64,000 bases of DNA from Bin80 sp026709335 (GCA_965200825.1 OZ241385.1:3052806-3116805), one strand, 5' to 3'; shown: positions 56,055-64,000, counted from the first letter of the stretch. The notes: a model not told the origin generated them from the sequence alone. Made by a program: numbers and translations.

Positions 56055-57100
56055 GAGGATATTAGGGGGGTTAATGTTGGGTTGGGTACGGGATGGACAG
56101 GGAACGAAGGGGGAGGGTGGGCGGGGTCCTGCCTGGCGGGAGGGGGCGATTCGTGCGTCTATGGGGCTGACATTAGAGTGTCAGTCGCACGTTATTAGGA
56201 GGTTGAGCCTGGGAGGGAAACCGGAGGCTGCGGTTTTAGGAAAGGTCTGTAGCCTTCAGAGCTGTATAGGCGTTCAATCGATGAGTGTCACAGAAGTGGT
56301 GGTGGACTTTGGGGTTTTGGGTTGCGCCATTTGTGAGGATCATCCATCAAAGGACGTGCATCGCTGTCTTTTTAAGGGTCCAAAAGAGGACGTAAACTCT
56401 TTCATAACGGCCCACTATGATCTACATCCAGCGATCTGGTTGCGATTCAGTAGAATTTCCGGTATGAATTGAAAAATTTATATTGCAAATAAAGCGATTT
56501 GCCTCTGGGTTTGAACTTGAGCAAGATAAAATTCGAAGCTATGCACAGCGCAGCGCATCAGCATACCAATCCCGCGCAACGGTTCGTCTTGTTTTGCTCC
56601 AGTTTCAGGAAAACATCTCGGGCGAGATGAGAGGCGTTAAAAATCTGGCGCTGAATGCCAGTTCGGCTGCTACAAGGTGTTCATACGGAAACCCCATTGG
56701 AATAACTTCTTTCCGTCGTTACAGTGCATTATGGATTGGGTGGAAGTCAACACGACCTCGAGCTCGCATAAATGAGTGATAGAGTTCATATACAACCATT
56801 ACAGATTGCTTCCCAACCTCATACTATCACACCGAAGGAACTCCTCGTCTTCGTAATCGGTGAAAGGTACAGGGAACTGTGGGCATGGGATGAAGCCATC
56901 GTGGAGCATTGACAACGTACGTTCGCATGCCCATCACGACAAATATTGAGGTGAAAGAGGAGCCCACTCAAACGATCTGTCCCCGTTGAACGACTCTCTC
57001 CAATTTCACTGGGGGAGTAGTCCTGGCCATCTCTGATTAGAATTGAGAGTTGAGATATAGCAAGGGGAAAGGATTATCAGGGAGTAGCGGTTTCTTGCAT
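56055..57100. other. about 1 kb without a convincing gene upstream of the giant surface gene
   Basis: Plus strand is markedly G-rich from 56060 to 56240 and includes two G-quadruplex motifs. A small inverted repeat CTGACA-N6-TGTCAG sits at 56167-56184. Open frames of 98-150 codons exist on the plus strand but their translations look like non-coding sequence. Confidence 0.5.
56079..56126 (+). promoter_or_regulatory. tandem G-quadruplex motifs in the leader of the giant surface gene
   Basis: GGGGGAGGGTGGGCGGGG at 56109-56126 has four G-runs joined by single-base loops, the most stable class of G4 motif. A second set of four GGG runs with loops of 2, 3 and 7 bases lies at 56079-56102. Both are on the plus strand, i.e. 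the template strand of the leftward surface gene, 25-72 bp before its start codon. Confidence 0.7.
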
Positions 57101-57520
57101 TTATGTAAAGAATCCAGCTGCGATGATAAGGCTTCCAGCTGCAAAAATGGCACCGACAATCCAGCGAAGTTGGTGCAACTGAGATGCTTTATTTTCTGCG
57201 AATCCTGTATCTATTTTCGCATGTAGTTTTGCAAATCTTGTATCCATTTCGGCACGCAGTTCCGCGAATCCTGCATCCATTTTCGTATTCAGTTCCGCAT
57301 TTCCTGAACGCACTTTTTCGAGATTTTTTTGCGTTTCAGCACGAGCCTGACCATTTTTAGCATCCTGCTGCGCAAAACGTCTGTCAACATACTCCTTGAT
57401 TGAAATCGTTTCAACAGCATCTTCCACAGATGCTATAACTCCTTCAGCGTGGGCTTGCGCTTTCTCCGACTCAACTCCAACAGGATTCTATTTGCGGGCA
57501 GTCTCTATACTGTCAGATAT
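57101..57520 (-). pseudogene. decayed coiled-coil membrane protein, paralog of 91-384
   Basis: The frame reads ISDSIETARK, then TAG at 57490-57488, then NPVGVESEKAQAHAEGVI and onward to QLHQLRWIVGAIFAAGSLIIAAGFFT. The intact paralog reads MSDTITIARKLNSGG at the same place, so the start ATG has become ATA and CTG-AAC has become TAG-AAT. A 108-codon remainder (from a GTG at 57427) keeps the 11-residue repeats (MDAGFAELRAE, MDTRFAKLHAK, IDTGFAE) and the membrane helix, and could still be translated, but the original gene is broken. Confidence 0.72.
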
Positions 57521-58245
57521 CGCGATTGATGAATTATCGTGTACTATGCAGAATTATAACCAAGGTGCGCCAAGGATACACCCGATGTGTGAATTCGCTT
57601 TATCTGATTTGATTCCCTGTCAAAATAAAGAAAACTCCATCGCCGAAATACTCGAGATCATTGTTGCACGGTTCATCCCGCCATGTGGGGTACCTCAAAT
57701 ATCAAGTGAGTGTGAGATCTTTCAGGAATCTGCCGAAAAAGAGCTGCCCGCAAGATTATCTGATATTCTATGGGGTTTTCGTATGGATACGAAAATTTAT
57801 TTTTAGCATGATCCCTTAGTTAGTATCAGTATTGGTTAGAAAAGAGCTGTAGGCCACAGGGTAATACAAATTTGATGTGAAAAATATTCAGTATCCACAT
57901 CTTTCTTGATCCAGAAAACACATAAAGACGGGATTTGGATCGCGCAGTTTTCTGTTTCCTTTTCCGATTGAATAGAATTCAACGGATCGTTCTAGAATCG
58001 GGGCAATAATCACAGAGGCCATTCTGATTCTTGCAGTTTCATCCGCCATGGATACCAAATCCATACCCCCCCAACAAGATGCCCACTTTTATTTCATTTT
58101 ACAATCACTTCGGCGTGCATGAATCTTGCATTGCCATAGAGGGGCAAAATTCTGACGCACCTCTATTCGAACGTCCTTTCTTTTCAGGTTGATCGTTGAT
58201 TTTAAGCCTGTTTCTGCACGTTTGATGTGAATTGCGGAATAAATA
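57521..58245. other. intergenic stretch left of ATPase 4
   Basis: No gene recognised. From about 58190 the sequence matches the 3' flank of the other ATPase units (CGTTGATTTTAAGCCTG), and 58143-58165 (GGCAAAATTCTGACGC) resembles part of their spacer. A 136-codon plus-strand frame (57396-57806) mostly runs antisense to the relic at 57101-57520 and is not credible. Confidence 0.5.
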
Positions 58246-59451
58246 TCAGAATTCTCTGGATCCTACCCCAGAGTTCCGCTCGTGTGGCGGGGAGAGAATT
58301 GACTGAGGCGCGCGGGGAATTTTAATTCGCTCACGGGCATAGTTCAAAATCAGCCAGGTACGCATGGACGGAATCGGGATTGTGTAGGCTCCCTTTTGAC
58401 TATGCAGGATGCCACACTCTACGGCCCTCTTAAATAAATCCCTCGCTTCTGCAGAACCGTACTCACGTGATAGAAACTCCTCAATATCTTTCTCGTCCAG
58501 CCCATCTTCTATGGAAACGTTTTGGAACAACCTCGCCAAACTATGGCGCTCTTTTCTGCTAATCTTTTCCGCGCGTTGTTCGTAGTACGCTTCACGTCTC
58601 TCCGTTCCCAGTCTGTGCACGACTTCCAGCCCCTCAGAGGTCATCTCTCCGTGATCATTCTGGATTTGTTTTGCTGCAGCATCTCCATAAGCCGAAATAT
58701 GCTGAGGCCAACCATGCGTTTTCTGGGAAATCGCATCAACCCATGGACCAGGATCCCCTTTCGCGCCTCCTTCTTTGACAAGCCAATCACGGATGACTGC
58801 TCGTTCAGAATCTTTGCTTAGTGCCCCCAATTCCACGAAACATCCTCCCTTAAATCTCGAAATCCCCAGATCACCGAAAGATGCTTTTGACATCCCCAAT
58901 CCCGCTGCTAGCAAGATGATAGGATGATTGACCTTGCCATTATGAAGCTTGTTCAAGGTCGATGCCACTGCAGACTCATTCGAGGTATTGAAGAAACGAC
59001 CAACATACTGGGCTTCATCGAGTACTAAAAGCACCCCTTTCCTAGGATTCATGTTTTCAAGGATGTGGGGCACGCTTGACTCCCCTGCAATTTCTTTGAT
59101 CCGCTCTGCACCCAACAGCTTTACATCAGCTTTTACAGCGGTTTGCTTGCGAGAAACATAAGGTTTACCAAGCGTTTGCGCCATCTGGACAGGATCGTGC
59201 AAGTCATCGTAATTGATTTTAAAAACACTCCACCGTTTTTTCATGGCATCTATGGCCATTTCTTCCAACAGGGCCGTCTTCCCCGCGCCTGGTGCACCCT
59301 GGATCAGCATAGTCGTCCTGCCAGCCTCCGTCGTCATTGCAAGATTCATAAGGTCATTGAAATCATGCAAGATTTGTGTCCGCCCATGAAAATATTTCGC
59401 GGGTCCTCGGTCAGCGACAATATTTGATATGCGGGAGGAATCGGGAGACAT
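58246..59451 (-). CDS. P-loop AAA+/STAND-like ATPase, paralog 4 (N-type A, C-type Y)
   Basis: 401 residues; MSPD is the only possible start in frame, since an extra base upstream shifts the longer frame used by copy 1. Walker A GAPGAGKT (52-59), Walker B VLLVLDEAQ (140-148). Residues ~84-186 match copy 1 nearly exactly (DLHDPVQMAQTLGK, ERIKEIAGESSVPHILENM, QYVGRFFNTSNESAVAS); from LGMSKASFGDLGISRF the protein switches to the Y type of copy 3 (about nine-tenths identical in DNA). The switch lies near 58897-58915. Followed, in gene direction upstream, by the 40-bp repeat and then fur. Confidence 0.8.
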   Translation of the reverse strand: MSPDSSRISNIVADRGPAKYFHGRTQILHDFNDLMNLAMTTEAGRTTMLIQGAPGAGKTALLEEMAIDAMKKRWSVFKINYDDLHDPVQMAQTLGKPYVSRKQTAVKADVKLLGAERIKEIAGESSVPHILENMNPRKGVLLVLDEAQYVGRFFNTSNESAVASTLNKLHNGKVNHPIILLAAGLGMSKASFGDLGISRFKGGCFVELGALSKDSERAVIRDWLVKEGGAKGDPGPWVDAISQKTHGWPQHISAYGDAAAKQIQNDHGEMTSEGLEVVHRLGTERREAYYEQRAEKISRKERHSLARLFQNVSIEDGLDEKDIEEFLSREYGSAEARDLFKRAVECGILHSQKGAYTIPIPSMRTWLILNYARERIKIPRAPQSILSPPHERNSGVGSREF

Positions 59452-59470
59452 TACTAACGGAAATACTGTC

Positions 59471-59510
59471 TGGAAGCTTCTGTGCGAAAGGTAACCGTCG
59501 AAGTCAGGAT
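59471..59510. repeat. 40-bp repeat, right copy
   Basis: Immediately upstream of ATPase 4, between it and the fur stop. One mismatch to 44281-44320, same orientation, about 15.2 kb apart. Confidence 0.8.
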
Positions 59511-59523
59511 CCGATGAAACAAG

Positions 59524-60036
59524 TCAGGCGGTGACGTCTTTCGTGCTACGGTTGATACAATCTGCTCGGGTGCAATGGCCGTAGAGATTGAGTGTATGCC
59601 GTTTGATTTTGAAGGAATATACATCGGCAACCATCTCCTGGATACTTTGAATGCGCGGATCACAAAATTCCATGACTTCCTTGCAGTCCAGACAAACTAG
59701 GTGGTCATGCTGCCCGAAAAGGAAAGAGGGTTCGTATTGGGCCTGCAAACTTCCAAATTGATGGCGCGTCACCAATTGGCACTCCAGCAACAGGTTCAGC
59801 GTATTGTAGACCGTGGCCCGACTGATCTCATGATTTTGCTGCCGTAAACGAAGATGCAGGGTATCTGCATCAATATGGTCGTCTGTCTGATATATGGCAT
59901 CAAGAATAACAATCCGTTCCCGGGTCTCTCGAAGACCTCGAAGTTTCAGGAATTCGCGAAAACGCTCCCGAACCTCTTTTTGTTGAGAAGCCGAAAATTT
60001 AGCCAATTTTTCGTGATTTGTTTCAAGTGCGTACAC
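59524..60036 (-). CDS. fur: Fur-family metal-responsive repressor
   Basis: 170 residues from a GTG at 60036. N-terminal winged helix (RERIVILDAIYQTDDHIDADTLHLRLRQQNHEISRATVYNTLNLLLE, in part) with the DNA-reading segment SRATVYNTL; C-terminal dimerisation domain with the metal site HDHLVCLDCKEVMEFCD (~103-119) and a second cysteine pair GHCTRADC near the end, so structural zinc is likely. Fur or PerR cannot be separated by eye; the CxxC...CxxxxC arrangement fits both. The local heme receptor palindrome is a plausible target. A hairpin ACCCC-TGTG-GGGGT lies at 60041-60054, five bases upstream of its start. Confidence 0.9.
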   Translation of the reverse strand: MYALETNHEKLAKFSASQQKEVRERFREFLKLRGLRETRERIVILDAIYQTDDHIDADTLHLRLRQQNHEISRATVYNTLNLLLECQLVTRHQFGSLQAQYEPSFLFGQHDHLVCLDCKEVMEFCDPRIQSIQEMVADVYSFKIKRHTLNLYGHCTRADCINRSTKDVTA

Positions 60037-60122
60037 TGATACCCCTGTGGGGGTTCCAATACTTTTTCATTTCGAATTTATTTGAGGTAGCAATCTATTC
60101 CCCAGAATTTGAAATTAGGTAG

Positions 60123-60141
60123 ATTTTGACTAAATTTAAGG
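60123..60141. promoter_or_regulatory. candidate Fur-type site between fur and the TPR gene
   Basis: ATTTTGACTAAATTTAAGG matches the central 19 bp of the heme-receptor palindrome (10690-10708) at 15 positions. It lies in the divergent fur/TPR promoter region and would overlap a TTG start at 60126, which argues for the later ATG at 60168 as the real TPR start. Regulation is inference. Confidence 0.4.
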
Positions 60142-60167
60142 AAATCTCACCCGCCGTCACAGCTCGA

Positions 60168-61571
60168 ATGAGTACATCTGATTTTGTTTTTGAAGACGAG
60201 AATTCCTTTGGAGAGCGGCAAATTGCAGAGCTAGTTCATGCATATGAGCGCAGACGCCCCGGAGCATATTTTGATACGAGTTCTCTGGAAGAAATTTCCA
60301 TCTACTATTTTGAGTGTGGGCGAATGCAAGAATCCCTCGAAGTGATCGACAAAATTCTCAGCTATCACCCTTCATGTGCTTACACCTGGTTTAGAAGAGG
60401 TGTTTTACTGGGAAATATGGGTCGACAGGAAGAAGCTCTGGAGGCATATGAAAAATCGCTGGAACTTAATCCCGATGACAGTGAAGTTTTGTTAAATCTG
60501 GGGATCACCCTTGAAATATTGGGATCTCACAGCAAAGCTCTGGAAAGTTTTTATGAGGCGGTCAGTGTAGATCCACTTAATGTGGATGCTATCTTTTATA
60601 TCGGGTACATGTTCGTCCAAGAAGGGAGGTTTGATGAAGCGTTGGATGCTCTAACAAGGTGCGCCGAACTGCATCCGGAGCACCCTGACGTATGGTTTGA
60701 AATTGCTCATTGTCACAACACCCTTGGAAATTTCGAAGAGTGCCTGGAAGCCAATAATCGGCAGATTGACATAGATCCCTATTCATGCGAATCCTGGTTC
60801 AACAAAGCGGTCGTTCTGACTCAAATGGATCGGATAGAGGATGCACTGCTGTGCTATGATTACACATTGGATATTGATCCAGATTTCATTCCAGCATACT
60901 ATAATCGGGGGAATATCCTTTCAATATTTAGGCGCTATGATGAGGCTATCTCCTGTTATGCAGAGGTGATCACACGCAAAGGAGAGGATGCACCGGCGTA
61001 CTGTAACATGGCGCATGTGATGGCAGAGCAGGGAGATACAGAGGAAAGTATTCGTTTGTATGAAAAGGCGGTCAAGTTGGATCCTGACCTGCCGGAAGTA
61101 TGGAATGGCCTCGGGCGGGGGTATATGATTCAGGAACAATACAGGCTAGCTGCAAAAGCTCATGCACGGGCGACCGAACTCTGCCCAGATAATGCGGATT
61201 ACTGGTATGGCAAGGGGGATGCTGAGATGTGTGCCGGATACATCAAGAAAGCGTTGATCTCTTTCAAGAAAATGACAGAACTTGCGCCCGACGACTATCA
61301 TGTATGGATGGAGTACGCAACCGTACTCTCCGAAAACCGGGATCATGAAGGAGCATTAACTGCCTATGAACATGCACTTAAATTGGAGCCGGATAGCTCA
61401 ACGGCATGGTATTATTATTCCGGAATTCTGTTTTTACTTGGCAAGATGAAGCGTTGTAGAGATGCGCTCAGGAGATCAATTGATCTGGATCCTGACAATA
61501 AAGAGTTATTCAGAAAACATTGTCCACCAGAAATTTTTGATCACCCACTCTTCCGTGAATATCTGACATAG
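60168..61571 (+). CDS. tetratricopeptide-repeat protein
   Basis: About 467 residues from ATG 60168 (MSTSDFVFEDENSFGERQ); a TTG at 60126 would add 14 residues. No signal peptide or membrane helix. At least eleven consecutive 34-residue TPRs cover residues ~50-450, with the usual pattern A..W...G..L...G...EAL..YE.AL.L.P (AYTWFRRGVLLGNMGRQEEALEAYEKSLELNP, in part). A cytoplasmic superhelical scaffold; partner unknown. Common in Bacteroidota next to membrane or two-component genes. Followed 10 bp later by the VTT protein. Confidence 0.9.
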   Translation: MSTSDFVFEDENSFGERQIAELVHAYERRRPGAYFDTSSLEEISIYYFECGRMQESLEVIDKILSYHPSCAYTWFRRGVLLGNMGRQEEALEAYEKSLELNPDDSEVLLNLGITLEILGSHSKALESFYEAVSVDPLNVDAIFYIGYMFVQEGRFDEALDALTRCAELHPEHPDVWFEIAHCHNTLGNFEECLEANNRQIDIDPYSCESWFNKAVVLTQMDRIEDALLCYDYTLDIDPDFIPAYYNRGNILSIFRRYDEAISCYAEVITRKGEDAPAYCNMAHVMAEQGDTEESIRLYEKAVKLDPDLPEVWNGLGRGYMIQEQYRLAAKAHARATELCPDNADYWYGKGDAEMCAGYIKKALISFKKMTELAPDDYHVWMEYATVLSENRDHEGALTAYEHALKLEPDSSTAWYYYSGILFLLGKMKRCRDALRRSIDLDPDNKELFRKHCPPEIFDHPLFREYLT

Positions 61572-61581
61572 GAGAGTAGCT

Positions 61582-62193
61582 TTGCGCTGGATCAGGCAGC
61601 TGTATGACTGGGTACTCAGCTGGGCGGAGACCCCCTACGGAACCTTGGTACTGTTTGTACTAGCGGTTACGGAATCCATCTTCTTTCCCGTTCCTCCCGA
61701 TGTTCTTTTGATTGCACTTGCTCTGGGGCGTCGCAAGAAAGCTCTTTATTTTGGTTTGATCTGCAGCATTGGCTCATTGTGTGGCGGTGTGATCGGTTAC
61801 ACGCTCAGCCATTATGCCTGGTTGACTTCTGATGGATTCACATCGCTCGCACAGTTCTTCTTCCACAACGTGCCAGGGTTTAATGAGTCTGTGTATGTCG
61901 ATCTGGGACAGCGGTTTGAAGAATGGGGGTTTGTAATCATATTCAGTGCCGGGTTCACGCCCATACCGTATAAGCTATTCACGGTGAGTGCGGGGGCCTT
62001 CGGGGTTTCTTTCCCGCTGTTTCTCTTGGCTTCTGCTACCAGTCGAACCGCTCGGTTCATGCTGGTAAGTGGACTGATCTGGAAGTTCGGCGCACCGGTT
62101 CAGGCCTTCATTGACCGCTATTTCAACTGGCTTGCAATTCTTTTTGTAATTCTTTTGGCAGGAGGATTTGCTGTCTTGAAGCTGTTTACTTGA
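61582..62193 (+). CDS. VTT-domain (DedA/YqaA-like) inner-membrane protein
   Basis: 203 residues from TTG 61582, supported by GGAG eight bases upstream. Five to six hydrophobic segments; the VTT/SNARE-associated core is recognisable from ESIFFPVPPDVLLIALALG (~31-49) and the re-entrant FSAGFTPIPYKLFTVSAGAFG (~113-133). Related proteins move phospholipid carriers or maintain membrane potential; the YqaA subgroup is little studied. Converges with the out-of-frame end of the next surface gene (8-bp overlap). Confidence 0.87.
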   Translation: MRWIRQLYDWVLSWAETPYGTLVLFVLAVTESIFFPVPPDVLLIALALGRRKKALYFGLICSIGSLCGGVIGYTLSHYAWLTSDGFTSLAQFFFHNVPGFNESVYVDLGQRFEEWGFVIIFSAGFTPIPYKLFTVSAGAFGVSFPLFLLASATSRTARFMLVSGLIWKFGAPVQAFIDRYFNWLAILFVILLAGGFAVLKLFT

Positions 62194-62413
62194 CCAGGAT
62201 GGCCCTGGTGCCGGCTGTATATTGATTTGAATGGGCGCGGATGTAATAACTTCCACTCGGAAGCTGTTTTGCATCAAATGTGAAGACGTGTTCCCCGGCG
62301 GGCAGTGGACCCTCATGGAGTAGGTCAACATGGCGGCCCAGTATATCCAGAACCTCAACTTGAATATCCGTTTGTTGAGGGAGTGACAGTGTAGTTGAAG
62401 TCAGAGGGTTTAA
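62186..62413 (-). pseudogene. out-of-frame T9SS sorting domain of the choice-of-anchor-B protein
   Basis: Reads NPLTSTTLSLPQQTDIQVEVLDILGRHVDLLHEGPLPAGEHVF (in part) and SGSYYIRAHSNQYTAGTRAILVK, the expected continuation after YPNPF of the upstream gene. One surplus base in the TTTAAACCC stretch at 62408-62414 puts it one frame away. A 94-codon frame opening at 62470 covers it but has no start context of its own. Confidence 0.8.
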
Positions 62414-63758
62414 ACGGATTCGGGTAGGTAGCGGAGAGTGAAAAGGATTCGGGAATCGCAATTGGCTCATCCGCGTAAGTAATGGTGACCGTGACAGGAT
62501 CCAGAATCAGCAATCCAGCCGGATCGCTACTGACAATCGTGGTGCCGCTTCCCTGGAAACGGAATGAACTCCAAGCGCCCCCGAAGTTAGAGTCATCATC
62601 TTTTGGATGCGTATCAAAAAAAGCGATCTCTCGAGGTTTATCGATCTCTGAAATATCTACGATCCGGAGTCCGGTGGTATAATTGGCTGCATACATGTAG
62701 TTCCCATGCACATACAGATTATGATCAGGATTCTCAGTTGGATAAAAGAAAGAGGAATGATATCTGGGATCTTCAAGATCGGTGAGATCCCAGATGATGG
62801 TGCGCGTATTTTTCACTTCAGGATTAGTCACTTCGTCGAATTCGTCATTCATCAAAAAATAACGATGATCATCCGTAAGCCAGCCTTGATGAGTGTATCC
62901 CTGTTGAGGATAGGTAGCCGCACCTACGGGTACGGGGTTGCTTTTATCGGTCACGTCTGCAATACTGATATGGGTCTCGTTAGAACCGATACAGATTTCC
63001 CGCCCCCGATATTGTACATCTGGCCCCCGATAGATGACGCATTGCGCATCATGGGTGTATCCATCTCTACGGTTACCAGTTGAAGGATCTGCAAAGCAAC
63101 CCGCATAAACCGGGTTAATGGGCTCCCGAATATCTACGATATGCAAGCCTCGACCCTTACAGGTATCCATAAGTGCGGAACTACTAGATGAGGGTTGATA
63201 TCCGGTGATATATGCAAATCCAGATTCTTCATTGATAGCTAAATTGTGTGCCTTGGAGATTCCATCATAGTGTGCGGATTCCTTGAAATCTTTAGGAATT
63301 CCACCAAATGTACGAAGCTGGTGAAGATCAAAAACCTGCATGCCATTTTCTTCGCCATCAACCGTGACAAACATATGATCCTTGTAAACTTTTATATCTC
63401 GCCAGAGAACATCGTTTGATTCACTGGTGCGACCGGGGAGTTTTCCTAAACGGACGGGATTTACAGGGTCGGTTACGTCAACAAATACAACGGATTTTCC
63501 TGTACCTACGAGGGCATATTCACGCGATTTGAGAGAATCTGTCCAGCCCCAGATATCGTTTATCCATCCAGATTCTGCATCCAAGTCGTTTTTAGACAGA
63601 CGTGCCAGAAGATCAATTTCGCTACATGCATGATCTGCAGCTAAGTGATTCACACACTTAACACGTGACCCGGTAATTGATTGCTGAGAAAGCTGTGCCG
63701 AGGCAGGGTGAAATATGCAGAGAGAGAGTAGGATTAGGTAGGTAAATTTTGTCATCAA
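62355..63758 (-). CDS. choice-of-anchor-B family secreted protein, truncated by frameshift
   Basis: 467 residues. Signal peptide (MTKFTYLILLSLCIFHPASAQ; MMTK at the start). Repeated LVIVD-type blades of a beta-propeller: SVVFVDVTDPVNPVRLGKL, LHIVDIREPINPVYAGCF, HISIADVTDKSNPVPVG, LRIVDISEIDKPREIAFFDT. The sorting domain begins correctly (SLSATYPNPFKP) but a +1 change at about 62409-62414 leads to an out-of-frame end (SDFNYTVTPSTNGYSS). Without the domain the protein would be secreted poorly or not anchored. Could be a base-calling error; raw reads would tell. Confidence 0.85.
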   Translation of the reverse strand: MMTKFTYLILLSLCIFHPASAQLSQQSITGSRVKCVNHLAADHACSEIDLLARLSKNDLDAESGWINDIWGWTDSLKSREYALVGTGKSVVFVDVTDPVNPVRLGKLPGRTSESNDVLWRDIKVYKDHMFVTVDGEENGMQVFDLHQLRTFGGIPKDFKESAHYDGISKAHNLAINEESGFAYITGYQPSSSSSALMDTCKGRGLHIVDIREPINPVYAGCFADPSTGNRRDGYTHDAQCVIYRGPDVQYRGREICIGSNETHISIADVTDKSNPVPVGAATYPQQGYTHQGWLTDDHRYFLMNDEFDEVTNPEVKNTRTIIWDLTDLEDPRYHSSFFYPTENPDHNLYVHGNYMYAANYTTGLRIVDISEIDKPREIAFFDTHPKDDDSNFGGAWSSFRFQGSGTTIVSSDPAGLLILDPVTVTITYADEPIAIPESFSLSATYPNPFKPSDFNYTVTPSTNGYSS

Positions 63759-64000
63759 TCAATAGGATAAGGGTTGGTAAGTAATCAGCTCATCATCGAA
63801 GATGTCAATTGACGTAACTATTTAGGAGTCTTTGACGGTAGTTTGATGGTATGGTTCCACTTCGGAAGCAGGCTGTATTTCAGGTTGAGTATATCCGTCT
63901 CTTCGATGCTAATGATGATCCCTTTTCGTAGGCTTTCCCGTTTTCTTTGTGACGATCACGCGCCTGCTCTTCGTGGTCGCCGCGCAATAGAAAATCAACA
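63759..64000. other. window end, nothing recognised
   Basis: No gene start or RNA seen in the last 240 bases; a gene may begin beyond the edge. Confidence 0.4.

Noticed and set aside
56020..56472. 150-codon plus-strand frame upstream of the giant gene
   Set aside because: Overlaps the signal-peptide region of the giant gene and the G-rich leader; composition reflects G-runs, with no recognisable family.
57396..57806. 136-codon plus-strand frame next to the relic membrane gene
   Set aside because: First part is antisense to the relic homology; the rest shows no motif.
62408..62414. TTTAAAC heptamer at the frameshift in the choice-of-anchor-B gene, as a programmed -1 site
   Set aside because: Zero-frame codons are TTT AAA CCC, so the heptamer is in the wrong register for -1 slippage, and a +1 shift would be needed to reach the sorting domain.

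Overview
The window looks like a chromosomal segment of a Gram-negative, T9SS-bearing bacterium of the Bacteroidota/Rhodothermota group, most plausibly a Rhodothermales- or Balneolales-like marine lineage. The reasons are several large secreted proteins ending in the YPNPF-type T9SS sorting domain, a PorV/PorQ-family barrel, an LptE lipoprotein, a HmuY/HmuR-like heme pair, SpmA/SpmB without other sporulation genes, weak or absent Shine-Dalgarno sequences, and a mid-range GC content. Species cannot be named from the sequence alone. I saw no tRNA, rRNA, CRISPR array or transposase.

Layout. 1-10 kb: a small coiled-coil membrane protein and a CBM48 protein face a tight leftward six-gene run (epimerase, uvrC, sorA-like, sorB-like, spmA, spmB); rsmB and a PorV/PorQ-like barrel run rightward. 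10-14 kb: a TonB receptor plus a HmuY-like lipoprotein, with a 21-bp palindrome over the receptor promoter. 14-17 kb: a decayed SNF2 helicase and SWIM-protein pair. 17-21.6 kb: a DUF4143 ATPase, a plant-type LRR surface protein and a secreted protein. 21.7-29.2 kb: a rightward run miaB, sigma-54 activator, lptE, GT2 glycosyltransferase, TPR-like gene, anmK, then thiL. 29.5-36.8 kb: an AT-rich COG0523 GTPase, an LRR surface protein of the 'PDGxFDGL' type, a NUDIX hydrolase, RNase D, ferredoxin and ahcY. 36.9-44 kb: a giant M4/M36-like protease between ahcY and metK, then acpP-fabF.

44-60 kb is the accessory part. Four paralogous P-loop ATPases occur here, three in tandem and one about 9 kb away beyond a 2166-residue T9SS surface protein. 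Their N-terminal and C-terminal halves each come in two types, and the four genes show all four combinations, a clear sign of recombination between paralogs. Perfect 212-bp spacer repeats, a separated 40-bp flank repeat, a 17-bp perfect hairpin beside a gene fragment, a ~98-bp structured repeat present twice, and a strong G-quadruplex motif just upstream of the giant surface gene all lie in or next to this region. rnc, which usually follows fabF, is not there. The window closes with fur, a TPR protein, a VTT/DedA membrane protein and a choice-of-anchor-B surface protein whose sorting domain has been put out of frame.

Functional threads: cell-surface display (five T9SS cargo-type proteins plus a PorV-like barrel), iron/heme uptake with a resident Fur, the SAM cycle (metK, ahcY), envelope work (lptE, GT2, anmK), and the mosaic ATPase family, whose function I cannot assign.
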